Source: Datisca glomerata (taxonomy: Eukaryota > Streptophyta > Magnoliopsida > Cucurbitales > Datiscaceae). Taken from it: a DNA stretch of 64,000 bases. Position numbers and translations under genes: made by a program. Below are positions 12,351-24,510 of the stretch, in pieces (within the stretch, counting starts at the first letter, position 1; each line of letters starts with the position of its first letter). The stretch is taken from the NCBI GenBank assembly GCA_003255025.1, contig QANY01005768.1, forward strand, positions 1,500,805 to 1,564,804. The letters run 5' to 3'. The notes beneath the pieces are model-generated. The model saw only the letters and a program-made list of their open reading frames with translations. It was not told the DNA's origin and did not search any database.

Positions 12351-12569
12351 AAATGACAATGTGTGTTAAATGATTAAGTTGCAAAAAGGGTTACGTTGTG
12401 AAAATAACCAAGTACATGACATTAAAATCGCCGGTATTGATGACCTAAAAGCCCAAACACCACACTAGGGCCAAATGCCATAATGGGGACTTAAACGTCA
12501 TCATTACATGGTGAGTTGTCATTCAAAACTAGAGTTTGGTGCCGGCTAGTTGCGTTTGGGTCCTAATTG

Positions 12570-13045
12570 CCACTCACACAGACGTTTGGCCCGTGTCACT
12601 GGGACACGGGCCAAACGCCTGTTACTATGGCGCCCACATGTGTCTAGCGGGCCCCAAACCTGGATGGATAAATAAAAATAAATTTAGAGGTTTAAAATGT
12701 TTGGATATATTGACGGTTTGTAAGCAAGAGATGAGCCATAACATAAGAGATGAATCTACTCTTCGTAGAATCTAATTTGATAGATTGACGGTTTGTAACA
12801 AAATATATTTATATGCTTATAAATTAAAACATGAATACGTTATTTTCTAAATTTTATGGGGTTATAATTTATAAAATAAAAAGTTAAAATTTCAAATTTC
12901 AATATTTACTTTCAAACTTTTAGCAAATATATTTGATTTAAAGGTACAATCCGACCTTTTAGCAAATATGTGTTCATTAAACTGATTAATAGGATTTACT
13001 AACCATCATAACATCATGACCTATAATTATATTTGATGAAAACCC
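12570..13045. repeat. Composite repeat block, copy B
   Basis: This is the second copy of the preceding block. It shares TTTGGCCCGTGTCA (12585), ATATATTTATA..TTATAAATTA (about 12803), TTTCAAACTTTTAGC and ACCATCATAACATCATGACC. It contains a perfect 15-bp hairpin at 12583-12617. A more diverged relative with GGTGATTGGGAGG-type words may continue at 13300-13500. Confidence 0.7.
12583..12617. repeat. Perfect inverted repeat (15-bp arms, 5-base loop)
   Basis: CGTTTGGCCCGTGTC, a 5-base spacer, then GACACGGGCCAAACG. The arms match without error. Confidence 0.9.
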
Positions 13046-13634
13046 GTCTTGCTCGATACTTCTCACAAAAGCACAACGTTATCAGTGACAACTTTTATCG
13101 AGTTTATGATTGAGTGTTCAATTGTTTTGAGAATCCTTAATTAATCCAACCTAATTTCACATAATAAGTGAGTATCATGAATGTTCGCATTGAAATAACG
13201 ATTTTTTCTATTTTTATTAATGATTTTCTCGGTGTAGGGTAAATAATTATAAAAATATCAATTTTAAGATTAATTGTGAAGAATTGCGATTAAAGCCATA
13301 TGAATGATGATTAGGCCTAAAAATGGTGATTGGGAGGGAGACTGGCAATCGCCTATTTATACATGGTGTTTGGAGAATGAAACAGGTGATTGGAGGCATA
13401 AAACTAGCTCTTGATTTTGACGATGCGATTAGCACATTCAGGATGGCATTTAGGGGCTAAAAATATGTGAGTCGCCTATTAGGTATGACCATTAGATCAT
13501 AATTGGTGAACCCTAGTACATATTTGTTGAACCTCAATACATATTTAGTGGAAAAAAACTTGTTACCCCGTTGGGCTTTGTGTGGCCTAGATTACCCCAA
13601 AAGCAATCTAAAGGTCACAATGGCCCAACATCAA

Positions 13635-13712
13635 TGTCGGGAATCATTTCCTGGAATTGTAAAGTTTTCCATCTTTGATATACCATTTCATGTTTTTTCT
13701 CCAGTTTGAACC
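13635..13712 (+). pseudogene. Possible LINE endonuclease start (short scrap)
   Basis: The plus frame reads GIISWNCK at about 13640-13663, like the N terminus of the apurinic endonuclease of plant LINEs. The reading is lost within a few codons and the hAT element is inserted just after. Weak evidence. Confidence 0.3.
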
Positions 13713-13720
13713 GAGCTATG

Positions 13721-14775
13721 TAGGGGTGTGAGAGGTTCGGTTCAATGTAGTTTAGGGTGTTTTATCAAGTCAAACCGTAAATGTGGGTTTTCACTAATAG
13801 AAACTGAAATGAACTGTGTAGTATACAACCATTGAACCGTCAAATACTAATAAAAACTGATATCAACTGAACGAGACCGATACATGTTCAGAACCGACTA
13901 GAAAGGTAGCAAAAAAAAGAAAACAAAACAATCTACAAGCATAGAGGGAGAGGGAGAAAACATACATCACATATCTTACTCGAAGAAAGCAACGGAAACA
14001 TGTTTTCTACAATGAAAAATTGAAATATATATTGTCAAATGAAGGAATTACAAACTATTGAACTCAATAAAAAACATTCATCACAGAAAAATCATATAAA
14101 ACTTAGATCTAAAACACAAATCATAGAAATAGCAGCAACAAATAGGCAAACTAGTTCTTGCTCCACGCGTTGTCTCTTTTCTTGCTCTGCTAGAAGATTC
14201 TCCTCCACGTTCTCAGATCTTTGAAACCCTACGCTCTGAAATAGGACCAATAATATTTGATTAAGAGGGAGAAAGATACATAGTTGAGAGAGAGAGAGAG
14301 AGACAATATACCTGTTGTCACCCACTTCTCTCTACTTTTCAATACCTGGGCATGCGGGAGAAAGCAAGTGAAGAGTGAGAGAGAGAGGGAGGCTTAAAGA
14401 GAGTAAGGTTTGTGCGGTGCATATGAAGAGTGAAATGCTAGGGTTAGAGCCAAGATGGGAGAGAGAGCGCTTAGAGAAGGTAGGTTTGTGCCAAATGAAA
14501 GCGTGAGAGAGATAGGGTTAGAAGTGAGAGTGGTAGGGTTTTCAAAGGGGAGTTGGTTTATATACCCCATCAAAGCTCAACGTTTTAAGCATATATATGT
14601 ATGATGTGGTTCGGCTCGGTACAGTTGTCTTGATAAAACTACAGACCGAACCAAACATAGTAGTTTTTTGTATGTTATAAACTGAACCGTCCAAAACACC
14701 AAAACCTACCAAACCAATGCGGTTCGGTTTGATTCAGTCGAATTTAGGGTTTGGATGGATTTACTTACAGCCCTA
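13721..14775. mobile_element. Non-autonomous hAT element with 8-bp TSD
   Basis: The ends are TAGGGGTGTGAG (left) and CTTACAGCCCTA (right), terminal inverted repeats matching at 10 of 12 positions. They are flanked by the perfect 8-bp direct repeat GAGCTATG at 13713-13720 and 14776-14783, the hallmark of hAT insertion. Subterminal regions carry repeated GAACCG/CGGTTC words in both orientations. The interior (about 13900-14560) is purine-rich, with GA tracts, and encodes no transposase. Length 1055 bp. Confidence 0.92.
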
Positions 14776-14783
14776 GAGCTATG

Positions 14784-15630
14784 TTAGTAGGATTGTGTGA
14801 CCCTATAACTTTTCAACTCTTTTACTCCTCCCTTATTTCTCATTGTTTTCTCTAAGTATTGTCTTTATTTTGTTTTCTTTTATTAGAAAAATCCCTATTT
14901 AGCTAATTTCTTTAGGAGTGTTGGCTCCATGGCGAGAAAAGATGAGATATTACTGAAGCTGTGAAAAGGAATTTCTAGTGAAAGTTTTCTTTCTTTGTTT
15001 AGTAAGAAAGTAGCTAGGCTTTCTGGTGGTATGAAAGAAAAATATTTTAGTGCCTTAGACTATCTAGAAGGAGGATTGCTTCTCTTACCCGCAAGATCAA
15101 GGAGCGTAACCCAAGATTCTTTTTAATATGAATGAATGCCAAAAGGAGGAAGGTCTGAGAGTTACCACGAAAAACAAAGTTTCTATTTTTTGTTGAATCA
15201 ACTTCTTGGATACAAGCCTTACGTCTGAAACGTAGCCTTTTATTTATAGCAACTTAGTGACGTGTTCATCATTCTTAAAAGAAACAAAGATCACATTTTG
15301 ATAAGTAAAGACATATGTGTTCTAACTACATTAATACTATAACCATGAAAAGTATGTTTTCCTTAAGTTCGGTTCATTTTATTTACTATGAAATTATATG
15401 ATCATATATTATGCAATATTATAACTTTTATGTTATGTTTAATATGGGAAAACTTTATGATATACAATGTTAGTACTTTATCATGATATACCCTTGTATA
15501 ATCGATTATAGCTTGCTAAGTTTAAAGAATTTTATATATGGTATTTTTTATATTGAGTCTACCACAAGATCGAGTTAGAGCATGGAACCAAACACCTCTT
15601 GTCAAAACAATTGTCCAAGATTGCTAGATC
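14784..15630. other. No gene recognised
   Basis: This flank of the hAT insertion is AT-rich with no recognisable domain. A stretch at about 14920-15160 has balanced composition and could be a decayed LINE middle section, but no motif supports that. Confidence 0.4.
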
Positions 15631-15632
15631 GA

Positions 15633-15845
15633 TCATGGGACGTGCATACTCTTAAATTCAAGATCTGATAAACAAAATGAAAGACAGATTTGACCAAAAA
15701 AGCATACTAACCCCTTTAAATTAGTCAATCTTACAAAATTGATTGGGCAGGCTGGTCGGGAAGTGTTTGAGAAAGAAAATTGACCCATGACATAAAAGAG
15801 GAAATCCCATTTCAGAAGATCGTATGACTTCATCATATCAAGTTT
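15633..15845 (-). pseudogene. LINE reverse-transcriptase scrap
   Basis: The minus frame reads DMMKSYDLLKWDFLFYVMG, matching the motif-A region of plant LINE reverse transcriptases (usually DxxKAYDSVxWxFL). Homology fades after about 25 residues. Its strand is opposite to the endonuclease scrap near 13640, so the two are probably separate insertions. Confidence 0.45.
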
Positions 15846-15968
15846 GAAGATGCATGTATAGTTTAGTGGTTAAAATGTAATTGATTCCATCAACATTTTT
15901 ATAGTTAAAGGGTATTTCACATAACTCAAGCACAGAGAAGGAAAGGATAAGAGGGCCCCATGGAGATT

Positions 15969-16560
15969 TCAACATAAAAAACAACAAAAACTAGAGCAAA
16001 CATATAATAACGGATTCAAAATTGTAAAGCGGAGACCGAACAACCGCCAAGTTGTCGAGGACACATCTGAAGAGGATGCAGCTCTTGATATGGAAGGTAT
16101 GCTACTACCACTTCTTCTCCCGCGGGTCGGAAGGCGGCGGGGGAAGGAGGAGGACACTGGGCGGGATCTATCAGCAGCGAATTCCCCATACAGATAGAGG
16201 CGCCTATCAAAAGATACTCCAACCCAATCTATGAGTAGGTACTTCTCACCTAGTTCCTCAATGTCGTACTCCTTGAGGTCATCATACTCCTTCAGATATT
16301 TTTTTTATCCTTTCGGGTACGACGCTTTCTATATCACGCAATATCTTTAAATCCTCAAAAGCCTCTTTGATCCTCGGCAGCGAGGTTAAGATCTTCATTT
16401 TCACAAGGTCATCCCTACCTATACACTTGGTATATAAATCCATAATAGATTTCAATCATAACGACCCTCTTCTATCCCATGTTGAGATTTTAGAAAAGAG
16501 CAGAGTTGTAGCAATAAATCTTTCTCTTCCTGATAGTAGTATGTTCTAATCGTGGAGCAC
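15969..16560 (-). pseudogene. Unrecognised coding fossil
   Basis: Minus-strand translation with one frameshift gives protein-like sequence: RDDLVKMKILTSLPRIKEAF at about 16425-16366, and after the shift KEYDDLKEYDIEELGEKYLL at about 16298-16239. It continues with FDRRLYLYGEF and then a Ser/Arg-rich tail. I do not recognise the family. The 3' flank (15970-16030) resembles 17930-17985. Confidence 0.35.
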
Positions 16561-17920
16561 TAATTAAGTTGAGATATCGATCATGATATCAAGCAGGCTA
16601 CCTACTAAGCACGTTAGTGCGTGAAAAAGGCTCAGAACATCTTGATTTGATCCTTCTCTTGCTTCAATGAACTCTAGCCCTATGAAGGTGACTTGGTTTC
16701 CTCCCTTTTTTTTGTTTTCTGACTGTGCTTTCTTTCGTCACAGTTGTTGAAAAAATAAAAAGTAAAAGCAACAGACCAGTAGTCCCATTATCCACCTCTA
16801 GATAAATTTTTTAAGAGGGTTATGTTTAACACATCTTCACCCTTGTAGTTCCACTTCTTGCTCGACGAATTCATAAAAAATGGTTAGAAATTGCAGGTTG
16901 GGTTAGTCTAACAAGAAAGGTATGAGGGTCTTTAGGCATCAACCTTGTAGTCAAAATCTTCAATCTGGAGTTATGATAATGCATCAGGCCAACAAGACAT
17001 GTCTAAGATCATATGCCACTATTACAAGAAGTCGGTAAAATCATTTATTTTTTACTCTTGACCTCTATATGGTAAGGTGGATCTCAAAAGATATGAAAAA
17101 TCTCCCGGTTTAGTCTAAAATTTTATGTTTGCCTTTGTTCTCATTCAGGCTAAAACTCAGTCTGTTATCCAATTGATTGAATACCAGCATTTACTTGCTT
17201 ATCGTAGAGGTTGTCACAAGCTTTCTTGAAGAAAAAATTAGAAGGAGGAAGCTTCTTCCCTTTGAACTGACAATTCAAACTCAAATAGACGAAGTGGTGT
17301 AATTAGAGCCTTATTCGGCAGCAAGACACTCTAAAGATATGAGCAAGGCATAAGAGGATGTATTGGGCTAACCATGACCTTTTTGAGCAGCTCTTTCAAT
17401 TACCGCCTAATCTCCCAACAAGTTATTTTAGTTTAGCTTCTCTTCGCATAATTGTACTAATCCATATATGTCTTTCTCCCATCAATAAGCACTTGTTGAA
17501 GAAATGAAATTTCCTATATTTGTTGGATTTGATGGGAAATGTGAAAAGTTTTTTTTAGAGGATTTGTTCCTTGTTCATGTGGCTGAGAAGCCTTAAGCTC
17601 ATGCTTGTACTCAACCTCTATAAAAAATAGCCCTTCCCTTCTTATAATAATAAGTTTAGCTTCAAAACTGGCAAATTTTCCAAATCCTATCTTTACAACA
17701 ATGAGCACAACCCTCATGATCCTATGGAGTAATAGCCTAGCTCCAAGAAGAAGGTACTGATACCTCATTGACAATAATATTTGAATGCTTAATGGGGATC
17801 ACCAAACTCATTCATTGACATGTAGCTCATTGCAATGTTATTTGTCTAGATTTCAAACTTCCCAGCCAGATACCTCCAATACATCAAAACTCATTTCCCA
17901 TGGATAAAGAAAAACCGTTT
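16561..17920. other. No gene recognised
   Basis: Moderately AT-rich sequence with only short chance frames. No TE ends, tandem repeats or domains seen. Confidence 0.4.
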
Positions 17921-17924
17921 CATC

Positions 17925-18280
17925 ATAAAAAAAATCAACAGAAACTAGAACAAACATATAATTGAATATTCAAAATTGTATCTAACATCACCCATTGGTT
18001 CAAGTCAGATCACTAAGGTCGACTTTCATCCCTGCAATATGGGTGGGTCTTGTAGTCAAGCTCCCTTCTGCCTTTGTACTCGAGGACCAATCTCCATGCT
18101 TTGTTCTCTCAAAGAAGACTTACTGCACTCAATCCCTTACTTCTTGCTCCAACTTAGGAGTAAGGGCTTTAGTGCCCGTGAATATAGAAAAGTGTATTCC
18201 TTTATAGTGAAAAGAGTTGTTGTTAATGAAAGATTACTGAGCAAAATAGGTAAAAGGAATTTTCATCTAAGATTTAATAG
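17925..18280 (-). pseudogene. Second unrecognised coding fossil, flank shared with 15.97 kb
   Basis: The segment 17930-17985 (AACTAGAACAAACATATAAT, then TTCAAAATTGTA) is an imperfect copy of 15972-16030. On the minus strand the adjoining sequence reads SSTKAEGSLTTRPTHIAGMK, then VDLSDLT and a stop. It looks like the 3' end of a coding relic related to the previous one, but the protein family is unknown. Confidence 0.3.
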
Positions 18281-21200
18281 TTGATCCACTCTTAGTCTGG
18301 GTAAGTTGTTATAGAGATGAAAAAACAAACAAAAATTAGCTAATGTTATAAAAATACCAATTAGCAATTACAAAGATTCCACACACTTTGTTTATTTCAA
18401 ACAAGATTGTCCATCGATTCTATTGTAAAAATACCAATTAGTAAGTATAGAGTTTTAGCCCTATCGATTCTATTGTATCCAAACAAGACTTTCCATCGTC
18501 CTCTCTTTGAAATAAGGTTTGCTTCTCAAACGAAAGACTAAATTACGTATAGAAACAAAATGAACCATTTATGTTCTTAGAGTTGAGATATATGGGTCTA
18601 TTGATGAGGAGGTTGTACACAGTATACAAAAGGAATGGGGTAGATTCAAACTGGGTTCTGTTTAAAGTGAATGAATCTGATTGTAACTTCAAATATGGAA
18701 TTCAAAGGGATCAAATAGAAAATGAAGCAGAGCTGCTATGGACGTCTTTGATTGGATGTAGACATATAGATATAGAAATTGTGCAGTGATTGTGGTAAAT
18801 CATTAGGTAGCCTCCATTCCGTCCTCTCATCAGTCAAAGTATATCGAATGACCAATTCACCATTGAGAGCCTTCCACATTCAAGATAGATCACCTAGATA
18901 GTATCTTGCAAATCACTTAGCCCCATTTATCTTTGGCGCCAGAGCGTTCGATCAATTATCCATTACGTCAGAAAAATGATTCCATACAATGACGAGACCA
19001 TTCACAACTCCCAAGAAGAATCATAGTCGACTCAACTTGAGCTATCTATTCAGTTACTGCCTTTGGAGCTAAGATACCTATCTTAGGTTTCTTTTATCTT
19101 TTCATTATACTATCATCTAGTTGCTCAAGATAGATAAACAATGAGCACTTTGATTCAGGTAGCTTCAAAAGGGATTTCTTGTGTACTTCCTTTGAGCCGC
19201 ATATACACCATCACCTGTTAAATTATTTAATAGTCAACTTCCCTTTAAATGACGAATCCCTTTAATTAAACCTTGAAATTTATAAGGGAATGGCTTGTCT
19301 TTATATCTTTCCGTTCAATCTTTTAGGTTCTTACTTCACCTCAATGATTATGTCATAGTGTCTTTAAAGCCTATATGCGATGGATAGACTCCTGCAACCA
19401 TGACATATTTGTATGATCTGTTAGGGGTCTTGATTATCAAGAAAAATTCTTCCAACTAGTTCCCCTTCCTGCTATCCTCACGAGGTAGAGCAACCCTCGG
19501 TATTAGGGGTAGCATTCACCGAAGGAGATTTTCCAATAGTTAAATACTCTGGTTGTTGAAGAAGAGAATCTTGGAGATCATTATCTGGTTCAAGCTCTTC
19601 GTCCTGAGACTAAGAACCATCTTCAATGGTTTGGATATTGTTGCTACTACTTTTTCACTTCTCCTATTATATTTAAATGAACTCCTATGCCCGGAACTTC
19701 TCTTTATCGTATTCCATCCTCTTCTGCAAGGAGTACTGTAAGAGTCATGTTCACTACTCATATCTAAAAGCGCATTTAGAGACCATGGTTGGTCACCATG
19801 GACTTTAACGCTCTGGTTCTCCTGGATCCTCTAGAACCACAAGAATCCTTATTTAGAATGAGATTCTAACTCACTTCTCTACCACTAAGCTACTGAGAAA
19901 CAACAGAAATTTAGGTCTCATAGAATTACAGATATTTTCACATCACGAGACATAATATTCTTTGCGATACTTGAATATTTTTATGTAATTTAAGGAAAGT
20001 GCTTAAATTTTCATTTCTTCAATAAGTATTGACTGATATAAGAGTGAATCAAAGTTCTCTTCTGGTCAAATGTTCAACCAGTCAAGAAGGACTTTTATTT
20101 GGTAGGTAGATCGCCAAAGCATATAATCAGATTTGACTATGAAGGAAGGCACTCGCCTTTCTGGCCTGATCTCGCTACGACACATGAACTCGAAGCTACG
20201 ATCATATCGGCAACTACGATAGAGATAGGAGGTATTTGGCCACTTTGTATCATGGTCCCCGTACATTGATTATAGTCTAAATTTCTGAAGTTTGGCATCA
20301 AGCTTAATTAGGCGCCGTTCTATAACTTCCCTTCTTTTGTCCATCCACGAGGAACTCAAGTGCAAATCTCTATCTGGGAACTGCCGCCACCTTGACAACA
20401 TATGGGTCGGAATATGATCTATTTTATTTGCTAGTGTTCAAGCTAGGGCAGAGCATTCATTCCTTCTTTTAAAATACTTTTTGGGGAATCTCTCATATTG
20501 TATCAATAGGTCATCTATGTAGATTGATTTTTAACCTATAATTGGTATGTAATTATATTGATGGGTTAAAATTCACTTTATAAAATTTGAAATTTTTTGG
20601 ACATGAATTCAATGATATATGGTATTCCTATTATTGATGGACTTATTAGACAGTTTAAGTATATTTCTTCCAAAAAGTTTTTGTCACACGAGATATATCC
20701 CTTAAATCTTACAAAAATTTCCAAAAGTGAATTAACATGTTTGTTATAATATAAAATCTGTGTCACATTTTCCTGATTTATATAGAGCATATATGAATAC
20801 TAAGAATTCTGGTATTCTGTAGTATTTATCATGTCGGATCTTGCAAAGCTTGAGTTCAGGGCCCTTGATGTTATGAGCAGGAACTATTTATCATAGAGTA
20901 GTTGAATACCTGTGCTACGCATAAAATTATACAAATAAAATTCTTTATCTTCTTGTTAATAATATTATGGAATATTTGAAAGTGATGACACGATGTAATA
21001 TTTTTTATATCTATTAAATAATATTACTCATCAAACTATACATTAGTGTATATATATACTTTTAAGCACGAATCAATTCAAGCATGGATTAGTGCTAGGA
21101 CGTTTTACCTGAGGTTAATCTATTGTACATATAAAAAGGACATAAATCATCACTAATTATTTATTTCATAAGCTTTGTCTAAAAGTTATTTATAATTTTT

Positions 21201-22440
21201 AACTAACAAACACTTTTTTATTCATTATTTATTATGGTTCGTATTTCACAATATGACTTTATTATGATAATAAAAAAAATGGACAAACTTTCTGAAAACA
21301 CTATACGCAAACAACTCCATTGCAGCAAACTAAACTCTAATATAAAATGTATGTCGAAATAAACTGAACAAAAAATAATATTCTTAGAATATAAATTAGT
21401 GTAAATAAAAAAAAAGAAATAAATCAAAAAATTAACTTATCTTCAATAACATATCTTGAAGCAATTACGGTACTTTGCTAAGCTTAGAGCTCTCAAATCT
21501 TCTCCACAACAAAAAAGTATCGGCCGTAACTGCTTTTCTATTGCCAGAAGTTTGATCATGCTTTGACATCAGATTCTATGATAATGTGATTGATTGTAGC
21601 ATCTGTTGCTATAATTATTATCCCTTCCTTGAGCTAATTCTTTCCTATATTTTGTATTGAACTTGCGCAAAACATAAAATATAATAGTAAGTATCATGTA
21701 GTATGATTTGTTAACGTAGATAAAGAATTTTCCTATAACTAGGACACAATGGCACATGATGAAAAGTAATATTGAGGCAGTGGTTGGAGCAACAATGACG
21801 ATTATAGTGATTGCCGGCATTGGAGTACAGGGACAGTAAGAAGATGTTGAGACTTGATTCATATGTAGTGTTTCAGGTGAATAACGTGTTGTTTGGGCAA
21901 ACATAGAAGAGTAAGTATGTTACGTACAGGGAAAATCTAATGGTTACGAAGCTGGTGAATTGAATTAACAATGAAATTCATATCGAAATTTGAAGTTTTT
22001 AAAGTTTCAAGTTTTAGAAGTTTATTTATATGAGAGAGAAATGCCTCCAGGATTGGACGCAACAATCAAATAGAAAAATTATAAGATATTCACATGTTTG
22101 CAACTAATGACTATTGATCTAGTCGTCGTTGCACAGTCACAGTCGATGATAACTCTTGTAGGCTTGTACTAATTGTCAAATGATCTAGTCATAGTTGCAC
22201 GAATTTGTTCTAAAATTGATTGCGAAATGATATAGTCATAGTTGCACTAATTTGTTCTAACGGAAGAAAGGAATTTGGGATTGAAACACACACATAACGT
22301 AAACTTGACTATTAAGTCTATTTTTTTGGGAATCAGTTGCAACAGCACGTACAAACCAAGTTCAGGCCAGTGCATGACTTATATCACCATCCAACCTCAG
22401 AGACAATAAAAAAGACAAATTAAAAGCACACAATTTTGTT
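18281..22440. other. No gene recognised
   Basis: This stretch is of mixed composition (19-20.5 kb less AT-rich, 20.5-21.5 kb very AT-rich). The sequence TACCAATTAG is repeated near 18355 and 18430, and a TGATCTAGTCATAGTTGCAC-like motif recurs at about 22110-22250. A 111-residue minus-strand frame at 21569-21904 contains a hydrophobic segment but has no recognised relatives. Confidence 0.4.
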
Positions 22441-22715
22441 ATTCAAGGGTTCACTATATTATTGGAAAATAATGAGGTGGGGAGCAATGACTTAGGAAGC
22501 TCGAGGAGATGAAAAAATGAGGCGAGGAGATGGAAGCGGCAGGGAGAAGCTTATTGGCCTGAAATCACAAAGAGAGACGAAGGGTTAGTGAAATTAGGAA
22601 AAAACCAGTCACCAAAATAAGTTTGAGATGAGGAGAAAACTTTGTTTTCATCGATTTTTATGCTTTCCATGGTTGTCTTTGATTCATTGTGGACCTGTGT
22701 TAAGGAGTATGTGGC

Positions 22716-24490
22716 ATGGTGACTAGATCTGGCAAGTTAGGGAGTGATGAGGCTTTTACGTTGCATGGAAATCATGGTTCCATTGGTTCCTGTGCATACC
22801 CTAAATTTTCCACTGTTTCATTGGTAGATGAGGATGGTTTTCGACTGGTAGGGCCAAAAAGCGGGTGTGAACGTCCTCTCAAAGTTAAACCTAATGGCGT
22901 TGTGGTCCAAAAAGAAGTTGTGGTGGGGGTCACACCTTATGTTGAGGTGGCTGTCATGCCTATGCCAAGCAATAATGATACAGATAAAGAGGTTTCCTCT
23001 TTTGGTTTGAAAGCAAATGTACAGGTTCGTAAGGTGCTTCGTCTTTTGATGAAAATATTGGGGTTCAAAAAGAAGTTGAGGTGAATGTCACTCCTTATGC
23101 TGCTAAACCTAATACGGTTGAGGTGGCTGACATGCCTATGCCAAGCAATAAAGGTAAAGGAAAAGAGGTTTCCTCTTTTGGCTTGGAAACAAATAGGGAA
23201 GTTTCGAAAGGTGCTTCTTCTTTTTAAGGAAACATTGATGTGGAAGATGAAATTCCCTCATTAACCCCTGGACCAAAGGTTGTAGAGGATAAGATTACTT
23301 AAAATCCATTGTATAAATCCCTTGTTTTGAATACTGGTGATAAGGTTGATGCCTTAGATGAATCTGAGACTATTCAGAAGGAAGTTGCAGAGGGACTTGA
23401 GAACAAACAGAAGTCTTGGGTTGAACGTATTAGATAACCCAATATTCCCCTTATTCTTCTTAAGGAGAAACCTGTTAAAAGCACTGCTAGTGGTAAATTT
23501 AAATTTCATGACAGTGTGATTCAAGATGGTCTTAAACAGTGGGAGTTCACTCTGGTTGGTCATTTTCTCTCGAGGAAGCATGCTTTCCACCTTGTCAACC
23601 AGAATGCTTTCAAGTTATGGGGAAAGATGGGTCTTAAGGAGGTTGCTGAGACTGAATCTGGATTCTTCTTTTTCAAGTTCAGTTCTAGTGAGGAGACGGA
23701 AGCTATTATCCAAGGTGGCCCACGGTATCTTATTGGTAAGACTATTATTCTTAAACCTTATAGTGCAAACATGAAATCACCAAAGAATTAATATCTAAAC
23801 TCCCTATTTGGGTGAGAGTTTGGAATATCCCTCTTCTCCCTGGACAAATTCTGGTCTGAATAACATTGCCAGCATTATTGGGAGACCCTTATTCACTGAT
23901 TCAGTGACTGCAAGGAGCAAAGATGACTTTTGCAGGAGTCTGTGTTGAGATAGATATAAACTCAGAGCTTCCCAAAACCATAGGGATTGATCTTCAAGAT
24001 GTGGGAGTTGATGATGTGACTCTTGAAATGGAGTATTTAGGAGTTCCTAAGAGATGTAAGAATTGCAGCTTGTTTGGACATGATTGCCAACAAACAGACA
24101 AACCTAAGGCTCCTCATGTCAACAATGTTGAGAAGAAATGACAGGAGTGGGTTCTTGTGGCCAAAACAACTTCTAACATTGTTTTGACAGAACCTAATCC
24201 TTCCCATCCTCCTACAATGGTTCAGCTTCCTACAGACTTGGAGATGGAGGAAAGTTTAGCTCAGATAGAACTTCTTCCTCCCTCAGAGCCTGTTGTTGAG
24301 GTTCATACAAAGGGAGATATTAGTTTGTTTGATGCAAAGGAGTGCAGTTCACATGGACCCCCTTCACCCCCAATTCCCAGCTCAAGTAACTGTCAAGAGA
24401 GCTCAAGGCAGAGGTAAAGAAATAGACAAAAGAATGCTAAGCTTAAGGCTCAAAATGAGACAAAGTGAGAAGTTGGTGATTTATTCACCA
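22716..24490 (+). pseudogene. LINE ORF1 (DUF4283 and CCHC-type RNA-binding protein), broken
   Basis: It starts at the ATG at 22716 (MVTRSGKLGSDEAF). A linker region is tandemly duplicated: 22880-23030 and 23068-23200 share KKEVE/VTPY and the MPMPSN motif, spaced about 176 bp. At 23510-23791 is the DUF4283 domain typical of plant LINE ORF1 (LVGHFLSRKHAF, FFFFKF, GGPRYLIGKTIILKP). At 23923-24141 follows the region VEIDINSELPKTI with a short zinc knuckle RCKNCSLFGHDC. Stops and frameshifts occur at about 23083, 23227, 23436, 23791 and 24140. ORF1 proteins bind element RNA. Confidence 0.8.
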
Positions 24491-24510
24491 CCCCCTAATA
24501 TAATTTATTA

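Noticed and set aside
12583..12617. Transcription terminator hairpin
   Set aside because: Bacterial-type terminators do not apply here, and there is no gene upstream or T-run.
14092..14325. A 77-codon minus-strand frame with a coiled-coil look (NLLAEQEKRQRVEQEL)
   Set aside because: It lies inside the non-autonomous hAT element in purine-rich sequence. No transposase motif supports it.
21569..21904. A 111-codon minus-strand frame with a hydrophobic segment
   Set aside because: No recognisable family, promoter or conserved motif, and the composition fits chance in AT-rich DNA. It may be revisited with expression data.
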